Position numbers and translations under genes: made by a program
Origin: Nephromyces sp. MM_2019
Lineage: Eukaryota > Apicomplexa > Aconoidasida > Nephromycida
DNA: 18,980 bases
Direction: 5' to 3'
Assembly (NCBI GenBank): GCA_015657535.1
Contig: JADHZB010001427.1
Span: 4,890 to 23,869 of the forward strand
Part shown: positions 1-10,442 of the stretch, one piece after another
Layout of the letters: each line of letters starts with the position of its first letter
Position numbering within the stretch: position 1 is the first letter of the stretch
The notes under the pieces: generated by a model
Databases searched by the model: none
Told to the model about the DNA's origin: nothing
The model's input: only the letters and a program-made list of their open reading frames with translations

Positions 1-44
1 CAAACAGAAACCACTCAATGTTCCTACGCTTTGTTAACTCCGAA
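1..44 (-). CDS. possible fifth exon of the glycosyltransferase gene (partial)
   Basis: After a minus-strand AG at 46-45 the frame required by exon 4 (phase 2) stays open to the window edge and reads SSELTKRRNIEWFLF. In the family, the segment after the first linker carries a Ser-x-x-Leu-hydrophobic-x-Arg-x-x-x-W pattern before the next strand, which this loosely resembles. The acceptor (GAATGTATAG) has a weak pyrimidine tract and only 14 codons are visible, so this is a candidate only. The intron would be 214 bp, shorter than the gene's other introns. Confidence 0.33.
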
Positions 45-258
45 CTATACATTCTCTACTTCCCCTAGTAAATTCTACATGCAGAAAAAAGAAATTTTAT
101 AAGAGTTCAACAGTTTTTTGATAGAATAAATGACGTTTTGTCCTCAAATTTTTATTTTTTTCTAAATTTACTTGGATACGGCAAAGTAAATAATCCTCTT
201 GTCAACAAAAACTGAGATTCTACAAAAAAAAAGTAGAAAATCCTCTCCATCAAGCTAC

Positions 259-3200
259 CTGAGAAGATATACTATAGGCGTGGGAGTAAGCGATGCATAA
301 GGCTCTGAGCTATCGCATTTCATTGCATCCTTACTGCTGCTGAAGTTGGTGAAAATGTCTTCTGGAAGCTTCAGATAGTGTTTACGGAAGTGCCCATGAT
401 CGTCTAAACACAGTCGCCACATCCAATATCTAAGAGTAAAACATTTAAACCAATTAACACACAATATATCCCAAAAATCAACCCTAACACACACATTTCG
501 TAGAGAGTTTAAGAGTGTGCAAAGAAGTTAATAAAAAAACAAAACAAGGAGTATGAAGAATATGAATTCAGCTGCTTTTTGCTACTCGTAAAAGGCTATG
601 GAACCTCTCATCTTCAGTATCTTTTCATCTTCTACAAAGGCTCATTATTATAAGCTGAGAGAAGCATTTCGCAGTGTTTTTCGCGTATTCTCTAAAAATT
701 ACTTTATGCCTTCCAAACATCATATTATAACTTCATCAACATCAACCGATGAAAACCCTCAATGGAATCTTCCGTATAATCGCTGGAAGCTTCATAATTC
801 ATCAGCTAAGAAGTTTAATCCTTAGGTATTCACCTTATACTTTCTGATTTTATGCAAAAAATCCGTCAAGATGATGAACAGTTCGCGCATCTTCTTTCAA
901 ATTTTATTAAAGAATAAAGACACAACAAATAGTAGCAAGATGCGGAAAGTTAGGTGTGTTGTTCGCGTAATGGCATACAAGAGTTTCTACAAGCAAACCA
1001 CGGCGTATTACCTACAATTAGACTGTGTTAGCGATAGCATCTGCTAAGTAGAACAAGTGCAGGCCAGCCATACACACTCCGAGATTGCACACAGCGTTTA
1101 AAAAAACTTTAATCAGAAAAAAAAGCTTCTAAAGTGAGCTGCACACAAGACTAGAGAGCGGTGAGATGCACACACGCTACTTCATAATGACTTTCTTGTG
1201 GATTTTCCTAGGGTATAAGAATCGAATTTTTTTGGGATGTAAAGATTCTTTGGCGTTATATGCTTAAAAAAAGTATCAAAATCATTTCGCTGTAATAGAA
1301 TCGTTAGTAGCTATTCTTGCTAGCAAAAAATACCATATCTGTGCCAAATTTAAACTTCATATATACTGCAAATGAAGATCGGCTAGAGAGTGTGTGTGCG
1401 AGCTTGTCCCTGTGTGTTTGAGCTTGTGTCTCTCCGTGTGTGAGCTTTTCCCTGTGTGTGCTCATGTGTTTCTGTGTGTATTAATCTGTGTAAACTTCTC
1501 TGTGGCATCACAGTGTGCAAAAAAGCTGACGATCACGACCTAAAATCATCAATGGAGCAACTCGATCCGTATATATTCGAAAGCCATCGTTTGCAATAAG
1601 CAATCAACTTCCTGAGAAAGAGCGATCTCTGCACACATTCTCCCTCAAAACATGCTCTTGGTCCTGAAGATAGCAGCATCTTCAAGCCTTGCCTAAGAAA
1701 CTCGCTCTTCAAAGACATTCTGGAACTAGAACCAGCAGAAAACCTCCTTTTTTTCCGCAATTTCACTAAAGCCTTATAGTCATCGGAGTAATTCCTCTTA
1801 AAAGTCGCCCAGAAGCCTTCAGGGGCTTTTGAAGGTATTAAGCAAGGAGATATAATGATTCGCTTGATCTGGGAGTACGAGAGGGATGATAAGTTACCCA
1901 CTTCAAGTTGGTTTAAACAAAAAATAAAAGTGAAAAAACCGGCTAAAACTACGAATGATGGCAATTTTATGCAGAACCAAGCTTTTATTGTGATGCTATT
2001 GTATTTACCACATTCAAATTCATACTCTTTTACAGTATCAAATATTTCTGCAAAAAAAAAGAGCTAATCTCTTTTCGGCTTAAATTTTCTTTAATATGTT
2101 GTTTCTGGAGGAAGAGAAGCGTTTTAACTCGATGAGCGTTTTAAGAAGAGGAAAACTTACCAGAATTTGGAGCAAGAGAGGAAAAACACAGTGCAAACTT
2201 GAAAAAATTGCTAAAAAACTTGTAAATTAATATCATTTTATCAAACTTTATTGATAGAGAGTTAAAAACAAAACTATAAAACCAGAAAAAATACCGTCAA
2301 AAGCAGAAAATTTGGCAGAAAATAGCAGCTAAAATCAAGAAAATAAGCTTGAATGTGGGTGTTCATTTGAGTAACTTTTGAGCATCGATTTACAGATTCT
2401 AATTGGCGTAATTTAGAAGAGGAAAACAGAGCAGTGAATTTGAAATATCCACGTTTCTTACAGAGAAGCCTAAATGTAAGCGTGCACCAACAGCATGAAG
2501 CTATTTCTAATACCACCGTACACACATTGGGTAGCACTGGTGCAGCCGTGAAGCAGGCATGCTAAGCATCAGAAAAACTACAAACGAAAGTTCCAAATTG
2601 GGGAAAGGCAGTAATCATGGGAATTTCTTTGGAAAAAAAGTAAAATTTGATAAAATTTTGGCTTAATTTTGATCAATTTTGGAGCTTAGCCGTTGACACC
2701 ATTCAATTTTTTAAAGAGGAATGAGTAATCTAATCAAAAAAAGGCTTATTGAAAGAATTTCTTAGAGATTAAGCACACCTTTAAAAAAAGAGCGCACAAC
2801 AAAAAAACCATATGCCATAATCCCTAAAAACCCTTATACTCCTAACCCTAAAAAATCCCTATACCCTAAACCCTACAATAAAACCCGATAGCCCAATCAC
2901 CACCACACATATTGAAGCATTTAGTTTCACTACTTATTAGCAGCAAACAAATTATTCAGGTCATCTCTACGATTCTTTCATCCTTCCTCATCAATTAGAA
3001 AACAGAGAAAAACCAGAAAAAACTTGTATAAAGCCTTGAAGACATCATCAAAAGTGTGAGCATGAGTAAAGCAAAGCTTCATTGTAGTACCTGCCTAAGG
3101 CTAGCAATATGCCAGCAGATGACGGAAAAAAAATTGAAGACGATGAGATCTGCGTCCCCACATATCTCCACCAATCCAGTCTCTTCTTCTTTACTGAAAG

Positions 3201-4700
3201 AACTAGTTAATCCCTCACGTAGTGGCGGGTTCGCAGTGCAACGCAAGTATAGCCAAACACATTGACGTAATGGAATTTTACGCCTTGCTGAAGAAAAAAT
3301 GTTTGGGTAGGACTTATGTCATCATACTTTAAGCACAAAAGGTATCCACATGGCTTTTAACACCTCCTTATCAGCCTCTATAATAATGACGCGCGGCCAA
3401 GCTATGATTTAAAGAATAATGATGAACATTTAGATCAAAAAGATAATTTATATAATCAGCGCATTGGCAATATATACTAGATATTCAACTTCTAGAATCT
3501 ACTCTTTAGAATCCAATTCATCTTCATCAGTTACTTTACCCTGCTAACTTTTGAGAAAATAAAAAACTAGAGAAGCCAATTAACAGCCAGCATCATATGC
3601 CTTCCTAAGCAAATTCCAACTTGAGGCTTTTCAAGTGCATTTGAAAGAGTTTTGATGATTTAAAAAAGCAGTGAAGAAGGGTAATAATAAACAGTGCTGC
3701 AGTGAATAGAAGGAATAAAACTTCATGAAAAAGATGCTCCTAAGACACAGTTATTCCTTATTAATTGAAGAAAAAATTTTTTTTTGATACTATAAAGAGA
3801 TATTTTCTCATTCCTATTAATTAAGCTTATAATTTGACTATTCTTTATTTCTAAAAACCATTTTTTAGTCACAAAAAGGTTAAAAAAGAGGCCCATTGAA
3901 GCTTTGAAATTGAGGCAGTCTCAGGATATCAAGAGCGCAGCTCTCGATATTGATTCATCAGTGGAAATTAGTAGTTTCAAAAACGCTAGAATCCACGAAA
4001 AAGCATATTTTGCAAGAAAATTAACGCTCAAACAATTTGCGGAGTGTGATTTGCCACATTTCCTAATCTTCTCACTTGAATAAAGTACTAGATTTAGAAC
4101 AAATTTGCATAGATCCCCCTTTTCCCTTACAATAACCAGTTATTTTACTTTATATTTCTGCCATAATATATACGTTCGAAATACACGCCTTAAACTTTTA
4201 CTCTATTATATTAAAAAGTCTTGGACAATCATTATAAAAAGCAGTTTTCTTTACAATCTTCATAAGAAAAGCTCTGCTTCTAGTCAAAAGCAAAATTAGG
4301 TCAGGATGACTTTGGAGATAATGCCAGAACTGATAAATATGAAGATTCAATTAATGCTAGTGTTTTCTAGATCCTAAATAAAAAGAGAAATATGAAGACA
4401 CACCCTCACTACGGTAGCATATCTCTAATCTCGCTACCAACCTCTGCTATTTTTATGGAGTAACGGGATGCCAGTCCTCAATGAGAGATCTTCAGCGATG
4501 CATTTATGGGTTAAAAACACGATTTCTATATGGGATGCAGCATTAGGAAAGGCCGTAGCCAATTCCGTTCCCTGAAACCTTCCGTTTGTATAATCCCATA
4601 AAATCTCTACTATGCGCTTCAAGTTTAACGCCACAGAAAGCATCGGAAAAACATCTCCAACAGTGCCATAAGCCACGAAGACAACTTTTTTGATGCTCAT
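259..4700 (-). CDS. GT28/UGT-like glycosyltransferase, N-terminal part (4 exons, partial)
   Basis: Exons, read on the minus strand: 4700-4442, 3287-3091, 1868-1540 and 429-259; intron phases 1, 0, 2; about 318 residues. The start ATG at 4700 follows an in-frame stop (4742-4740). Residues 3-19 form a beta strand plus glycine loop (VVFVAYGTVGDVFP), like the GT-RGDV-P loop of GT28 and sterol glucosyltransferases. Residues 58-65 (IEIVFLTH) fit the next strand. Exon 2 ends with DADLIVFN (131-138) and WHIA (145-148), where the family has D-ii-N and HIAE. Exon 3 opens with IIISPCLIP (156-164). Exon 4 has WMWRL...FRKHYLKLP (264-284), like the W-fRk-LkLP segment of the family. Splice sites: TTCTTCAG/CAG|GTACT, ACTCCCAG/TTAG|GTCGTG, TACTCTTAG/CTCAG|GTAGCT. 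Exon 3 also holds a basic, unconserved insert (about 190-250). Such enzymes transfer a sugar from a UDP-sugar to a lipid or other acceptor; the acceptor here is unknown. The UDP-sugar-binding C-terminal domain lies off the left edge. The exon chain is inferred from motifs and phase, without transcript data. Confidence 0.68.
1388..1500. repeat. degenerate TG-rich repeat inside glycosyltransferase intron 3
   Basis: Four to five imperfect units of about 20-25 bp combine a TGTGTGTG core with GAGCTTGTCCC or GAGCTTTTCCC-type tails. It lies in the intron between exons 3 and 4 of the minus-strand gene, so the transcript would carry the CA-rich complement, the opposite polarity to most tracts in SF3B3 introns. 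No coding signal is seen. Confidence 0.7.
2822..2886. repeat. interstitial telomere-like CCCTAAA degenerate repeats
   Basis: Within about 65 bp there are several CCCTAAA, CCCTAAAAA, ACCCTAAAAAATCCCT and ACCCTAAACCCT elements. They resemble the heptamer telomere repeat of plants, coccidia and several other alveolates, interrupted by mismatches. The run lies inside intron 2 of the glycosyltransferase gene, so it is internal and not a chromosome end here. Confidence 0.6.
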
Positions 4701-7700
4701 AGTTAAACAGCATTCGTTTAGGAGCCTTATCAAGTGGGATCAACACCATTGAACGGCTCAATAAAGTCAAGCCTCTCTGAAGCAGGGCTTAGGAATACCT
4801 TTTTATGTCTTTGAAAAAGTAGGGCAAATTAAGTTTTTTTTCCCTTTACATGCACGCCGAATATGAACTCGAACAGGATGCACTTATTGAAGGGATGGTA
4901 TCGTCTAAACCTGAGCAACATGTTAATTCCAGCTTCATCAATTACCACAGTTTCATGTTCAGCAAGCGAAATATAGTAAAGTAAGCAGGAGGATATATTG
5001 TGCACAACCTCTACTCAACGATGGGTATAGTCTTACACGTTTTTTTAAGTAAGCAAAGTCTATAGGTTACAGGAAAAGTGCATACGCTGGTAAGTCAAAA
5101 CATGGTACGCTCTTTTAGCTGGAATTACTTGCAAAAAATCCACAAATCTTAGTGATTCATCCAGCGACAAGGACTCCAACTTACGTTAAGTGTTAGTGCA
5201 AACGAAGATGCCATTTCTCAATTGAGACTAGTTCATTCTATTTGCAGAGAATACCGATATCAAGTCGGTTGAGAGTGGGATATTTATAGGAATATGCCCA
5301 GTCCCTTTTTTATCACGAAGGCAAGATTTGCAGTTATCGCAGCATCTTAATGCCGTCATTCTTCAATAGTCTACCGTACTGAATCGGATCATCTTGCGAT
5401 TTTTCAGGACCTTTATTACACGAAGAATACTCCGTAAAGATGGTATGATTTACAAAGACACCGTAACCCCTTTACATTAAACGCTATGCTTGTAGTAAAT
5501 AAGCGCAATTCCGTGTGCAAATCGAGGAAAGAACATCCTCATCGTTACCTACATTTATACTCGGCGTGGGAGGTGCTTCTCAACGACTATTTACCTAACA
5601 GCGAAAAAGTCAAAACGAAGGGAAAACTATTTCTAAAAGGTGGATAAACAGTCTTTTTCAGCATTTGAAAAAAATGATCGCATGTTTGAGCGGTTTTAGC
5701 ACGTTTTAAATTCGTGTCTAATGAGGTGGCTGCTGATACTTCATAGAAGATTGTATGATTCAACTGCAACACATTTCATCAGCTCGAAATTGAAGAGGCT
5801 CCAAGCTTAATCTTTTGCCCTGAAATGCTTAACAAAACTCGTTTCTGTAGGCTGGCGCAAAAATGCACACATGGAGAAAAGTGGAAGGAAAGGCATGCAC
5901 ACAGTTTAGAATACGCACACGGCATGTCTTTATGAGCACCAACCTTGAATTCATGGTAGACTTGCTAGCATCTCCAGCAAAAAACGAAGGTATTCCGTGA
6001 AAAAATGAATAAAATTACATCTTACAACTTTATAAAGAAATACTTTTCTGCTAGAGCACCAAGCATTTGTGTTTCATGTGATACCTGCCTACCATACTTT
6101 GGTCATACACCGCTGCCGTAACTACGGCTTGAGAAGGCAACACCCTCCTTACGATCCTTTACCAAAGATACGAAGATTCCATGCAAAGCTAAAGTCTGAG
6201 AGTGTGACATGCGATGAGTAATTTTAGCCTGTCAGCGGGAAGCGGGCTTATAATGAGCTGCTAACAAAAAAGTATTCTGTTTCGATGTAAAAGAACGGTT
6301 ATTCACATCCCAGTAAGCCGGTGCTTCTCGAAAAATCAAATAGAACTGCTTCTTATCGGACCTTCTCAAATGGGTCCAAACGTGAGAAAATGCTTTGTCT
6401 GTATGAAATTCTTTCATTACTTATCTGAGAATAGTATTCATTAATGTGCGAAAATCTCTTGATGAGCAAAGCAGATTGTTCTATTGCTATATTTAGCATC
6501 TCTCGCTTCAAATGTTTTATCTAAAGTGAATTTTCTCAGTCTCTTTATAAGCGAAAATCTCTTCATGTGTTTGTGTTATCACAACTATTCAGAACTTGGA
6601 AGTATGGTAGAGTAGGATCCCAGTAGCACCATTTCTCCGTTGTTTTTTCAGCAAGTTTTAGCAGATTACCTCAAAGGCTATCTGTTTTCCTCAATGCATA
6701 TGCAGCTTTTTAAGATGCCGTTTCTTGCGGTTATTTAATACTTTGCTGGCTAAAATTATGAAATCGAGGTATATCTAAAACGTTCATGATACCAGACTTC
6801 TTTGAAATTATAACGGTAGATAAATGCTAGAGAGTAAACTGTGAAGGTTTTGGCCAAGTTTTTCCCACTCTCATATCCATGCACGTGTTCATACCAGTAA
6901 AAATTGTGAAGAAGTTTGGATCCGGTGAAAATTCATCGAGTAATTACCACATATAAAGCGCTGGAAATGCATGAGTTTCAGTAGTAATCAATAAAGAGGC
7001 ACATACACCTCAGGCAAGAAAGCTGAAGCCTCCGACGCTATCTCCAACCCGATGACAAAAGGAAGGATTCATGTTATCATTTGCAGTAACCTCGTATTAA
7101 AAAAAAGTCACAATTAAACTGAACCGAAACGATACGAAACAGCGTATTTCAATATTTAAGCTACCTCAAGTTGAAGTATTTGCGGTGTGCATAGCTCGTA
7201 AAAAGCATGCCGATATGATTAATACGGGAAAAGCGGATTATCAGGCTTGGTGTGGAGCTGGCAGTGAAGCTTAATTTTCTGTACAATTGCTGTAGCAAAG
7301 AAATCTCAGTTAGAGACTTAATCTAAAGAGCAGAAATGAAAAAAAAGCTTCTTATTATACGTGTGCTACCCCTGCTTCATCGAGTCATTGATAGTTGCTT
7401 TGTAAGAGGCGAATATATTTCACGTGAAAGCAGCTTCTCACATCGTTAAAAAAATAAACTTTTAAACCTAAACTCATCGAAACTTTGTTGCCTCATTTTC
7501 CTTTAAAACAAGCAAATATATGTCTTCCAACGCTGCTCGCCATTTTTGTGAACCTCACCTTCTAGCTTTGACTCACGGGTAACTAGTTACCAAAGAAAAA
7601 AAATCATGCAGGTTGTCTGCTACTTTAGGAAATCCAATTGCAAATAATGCAAAAGCTTGAGTATACTTTTTGTTCAATTCTTCAACAAAATTAATCTAAG

Positions 7701-7707
7701 ATGGCCT
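4701..7707. other. upstream of the glycosyltransferase; no nameable gene
   Basis: A+T-rich DNA upstream of the glycosyltransferase start, where its promoter should lie; I see no clear core promoter element. Many short open stretches occur on the minus strand (for example 6417-6232, 5763-5595 and 4960-4835). None has a recognisable domain or a consistent chain of splice sites. A 13-bp direct repeat (GCGAAAATCTCTT) occurs at 6448 and 6551. Either the region is intergenic or it holds a fast-evolving multi-exon gene that I cannot reconstruct. Confidence 0.45.
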
Positions 7708-7742
7708 TGAGATTACCAGTGATTACATGTGTTAGTGATTAT

Positions 7743-7950
7743 CTCGATATCACCAGTAACGACCTCTATATCACTAGTAAAAACCTCGATATCACTAGCA
7801 ACGACCCGATATCATCAGTAACATACTTTGATATCACCAGTAACATACTTCGATATTAACAGTAACGACCTCGATATCACCAGCAATGACCTCGATATCA
7901 CCAGCAATGACCTCGATATCACCAGCAATGACCTCGAAGTCACGATTAAT
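7743..7950. repeat. 21-bp minisatellite with a GATATC core
   Basis: About nine tandem copies plus a partial tenth of the unit CTCGATATCACCAGCAATGAC. Units run 7743-7763, 7764-7784, 7785-7805, then two irregular units (7806-7826, 7827-7848), then 7849-7869, 7870-7890, 7891-7911 and 7912-7932, with a broken copy to 7950. The last three full units are identical, while the left ones differ at several sites, so the array seems to have grown most recently at its right end. A degenerate precursor copy may begin near 7708. The 21-bp length would keep a reading frame, but stops occur in the irregular part. Confidence 0.9.
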
Positions 7951-8460
7951 TATATTTCCTCGGATCCTGTTTTGCCCATCGCAGTTTGAAAATTTTAATT
8001 CGATCTTTCGTGAGTTGCTGTGGTTTTGGGAAAGTAAGCTTATATAAGATTTGGAAAAAGTGTATGATAAATTCAGAGTTTAGATTTTTGCCTAAAGTTA
8101 GGTGGCAATCGTCAAATTGCATAGCCCAAAGGTAAGCCCCGAAGCGAACCAGCGCGGCGGCAACTAACCACAATACGGTAATCAGCCAATCGACGATGCG
8201 GGGCAACGGTGTGAATTAGATAGTCCCAGAGAATATAAGAGAGATGCCAGCCTTTTGTTTAAACCTATTTCCGCAGCTGATTTTCGACAGCAGCTGAATA
8301 CGGCCCTTGGACGTCACAACTATGTATCTCCATTCTCTTCCTTCAGAGCTTGAGAATAGGTTCCTTCCTGAGCAAGAGGTAGAGAAGCAACTCTCGCTGG
8401 GCGATTTGCAGAATAAATGCGGCTGTGTGTTCTCACTGACGTAATCTGCTTGCCTTAGCT
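7951..8460. other. GC-richer patch with overlapping open frames, unassigned
   Basis: Between about 8130 and 8445 the sequence is richer in GC than its surroundings and is open in several frames. One + frame is open without an ATG from 8168 to the stop at 8353 (61 codons). A second + frame has an ATG at 8322 and ends at 8444 (40 codons, MYLHSLPSELENRF...). A - frame runs 8206-7946 with a hydrophobic start but no ATG. I recognise none of the products. The patch could hold exons of an unidentified gene. Confidence 0.3.
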
Positions 8461-10223
8461 AAAGCTTGCAACTTTGCTTTTTCTCAGAGGGTTCTTTAAT
8501 CATGCATCTGCTTGAAGAGGATGTGGTGAAGAATGCTTCACACCCTAAACCCTGAATCAGTTTCCAGGTAGCTCTTCTGGTACCTGGAGAAACTAGGAGT
8601 TCATAAGTTGCGCTGTTGTGCGCTTTGAGACGATGAACATGCAAAACATGCACTCAGAAGATTCGAAAGTAAGAGAGGTAGTTTAGGCCAGTTTTAGGGT
8701 GCCTTTTCCACATTTTGCAACTCCAAAATTTTTCCCACCTGCCATTGAAGTTTCATCCATATTTCCACGACATTTTCATCCACCTGCCACCACAGCTCGT
8801 ACATACAACTCTGATTTGGATCTCATCATTTTTGTGTGTGCTGTACCGTGCAAGTAGTGTAGAGATTTTCCATTGCAATTTCCACAACCATTCTTAGCTT
8901 GACGCACATAATTTTTAAGCATTCTCAAAAACAAGGTAAATATATTTGCTTTTTCTTTTATAGTTCATGAATTTTGTAAGCTAACTGACGGATTTAACAA
9001 CTTTTTCTTTGGTTTGCTTGTGATGACGTGTCGACTTGCTTGATTGATAGCTGATTTTTGTTTGCTTCATGCAGGAATGCTTCTGTACGCAGTGCTGCGG
9101 TTAGTTTATATGACATTTGTTGCTAGTTTTGATGAGACTCATCTATATTTATTTTTTTTTTTTTTTTTTTTTTTTAAGCTATGACTATCTCTGGTAATTT
9201 CCTTTTAATCCTAGCTAGGCAATTTAGTTTTCAAGCTCATTCGTGCGATTATTAGCTCGTTTTAGCGCTTTTCAGCACAACTGTTTGTATACTTTTTTCG
9301 AGGTCTTGTGGTTTTCTTTTATAATTTTTTTTCTGTTCATTTTTTTTAGTCTGCACGTGATTTAAGGTTGGACTTTTGCTTAAAATTTTGTTAAAAGCAT
9401 TTCCATGCTCTTTTTTTTGGATAGTTGAGTTTGCATAGCTCAAAGCCTCTCTTCTGGTTAGTTTATGCTTCTCTGCATAGCTTTTGCTTACACAGGGGTG
9501 TCAAGTTTGGGTTTGTTGTGGTTAGGCTCTAGGCTGAAGGCATCCGCTGCTTCAGGTTGCACCTTTTGGTTGAATAATTCAGTGACAATAGCTCCTGCTG
9601 ATTAAGGAGCCCTCTGTTTATTCGGGGTGTATCCAAGAGTAGGCAACTACTCAAGGAATGAAGCAGTGGAAGACTTCCCGCCTTGACTCTAACATTGACA
9701 GCCCAACGGGTTCGCTCCCGGCCCCTTGTATATGAAAAAAATATTGGAAGGAGGCACAGCTTGTTTGCGAAAACTCACACTATCACTACTAAATATCTGT
9801 AATGAATTTCTCTTCATATGAAGCTTCTGAGTTGGCATCGCTTTGGGCTCTGGGAGGGACCCATAGCTTTTGCAAATTTGTCTTGGCCCTTTCATGAATT
9901 TTTTTGGGCGCTTCGCTTGATATTTTGTCCCTAAAAAATATATTCTATATAAACGTGGAAATTGATTGTATATATCTTTGTCAATAATACGACGTATTGG
10001 AATATTTTCAAAGTGGTTCGAGGCGAAGTTTCTGTGTACAATCTGTTGAATCTCTATGCTCCTGTTCCCGTAATTTAAAAGTTATCCCACTATCTTAAGC
10101 CCACTCTCTAAGCTAGAGAGCGTTAGCGTATTATATTCAGCGATGTTTGCCGCGTTGCTCAAGTGTATGTGCGTACGACTATGTGCCTTTGGTACGGAAA
10201 AAGTTGTTTTTTTATAGTATCCT
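8461..10223. other. no gene recognised; T-rich intergenic DNA
   Basis: Mostly T-rich sequence without a supported gene. It includes a second short telomere-like element, CCCTAAACCCT at 8543-8553, next to a plausible minus or plus open stretch that I cannot extend. It also includes the T run at 9152-9175. The stretch 9700-9730 has a GGTTCG motif that does not fold as a tRNA T-arm. Confidence 0.5.
9152..9175. repeat. homopolymer run of 24 T
   Basis: An uninterrupted T run in a T-rich stretch. It could be the A tail of a retroposed sequence read from the other strand, but I see no flanking target-site duplication and no recognisable element next to it, so it is recorded only as a simple repeat. 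Confidence 0.85.
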
Positions 10224-10442
10224 TACTGGGTAAATCATGAAGAAGAAGCAAGTCAGTTGAAATCTTCTTACTGCACACATTATGATGAAGAGGACGAAAG
10301 TCAGTTGCAGCTTTCTGACTGGGTAAATCAAGAAGACGCAAGTCAGTTGCAATCTTCTGACTGGGTAAATCAAGAAGACGCAAGTCAGTTGCAGCTTTCT
10401 GACTGTACATATTATGATGAAGAAGAAGCCAGAGAGTTGTGA
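10224..10442 (+). repeat. in-frame 42-48-bp tandem repeat, possible acidic C-terminal exon
   Basis: Five units at 10224-10268, 10269-10316, 10317-10358, 10359-10400 and 10401-10439 have lengths 45, 48, 42, 42 and 39, all multiples of three. One + frame is open through all of them and ends in TGA at 10440-10442. Units alternate between two types: SDWVNQEDASQLQ and YCTHYDEEDESQLQ, the last unit being DCTYYDEEEAREL. Just before the array, a T-rich TTTTTTTATAG (ending 10218) would serve as a 3' splice site in phase 0, needed because an in-frame TAG overlaps it. The product would be acidic and disordered. The minus strand is also open, so strand and coding status are not settled and no upstream exon was found. 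Confidence 0.45.

Noticed and set aside
6690..6964. Protein-like minus-strand stretches, including one with VLDI-x-x-F reminiscent of myosin
   Set aside because: Several frames look equally plausible, chance stretches of about 50 codons are expected in this much A+T-rich DNA, and no consistent exon chain or second myosin motif was found.
7020..7105. Minus-strand stretch reading YEVTANDNMNPSFC, similar by eye to the stretch at 5763-5595
   Set aside because: Only a few residues agree, there is no acceptor in the needed frame, and a different frame of the same DNA looks just as protein-like.
7946..8206. 86-codon minus-strand open frame with a hydrophobic N-terminus
   Set aside because: It has no ATG (starts at TTG), overlaps two + frames in the same GC-richer patch, and matches no family I know.
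9700..9735. GGGTTCGCTCCCG resembling a tRNA T-arm
   Set aside because: The loop lacks the conserved A58-type pattern and no acceptor, D or anticodon arm can be paired around it.
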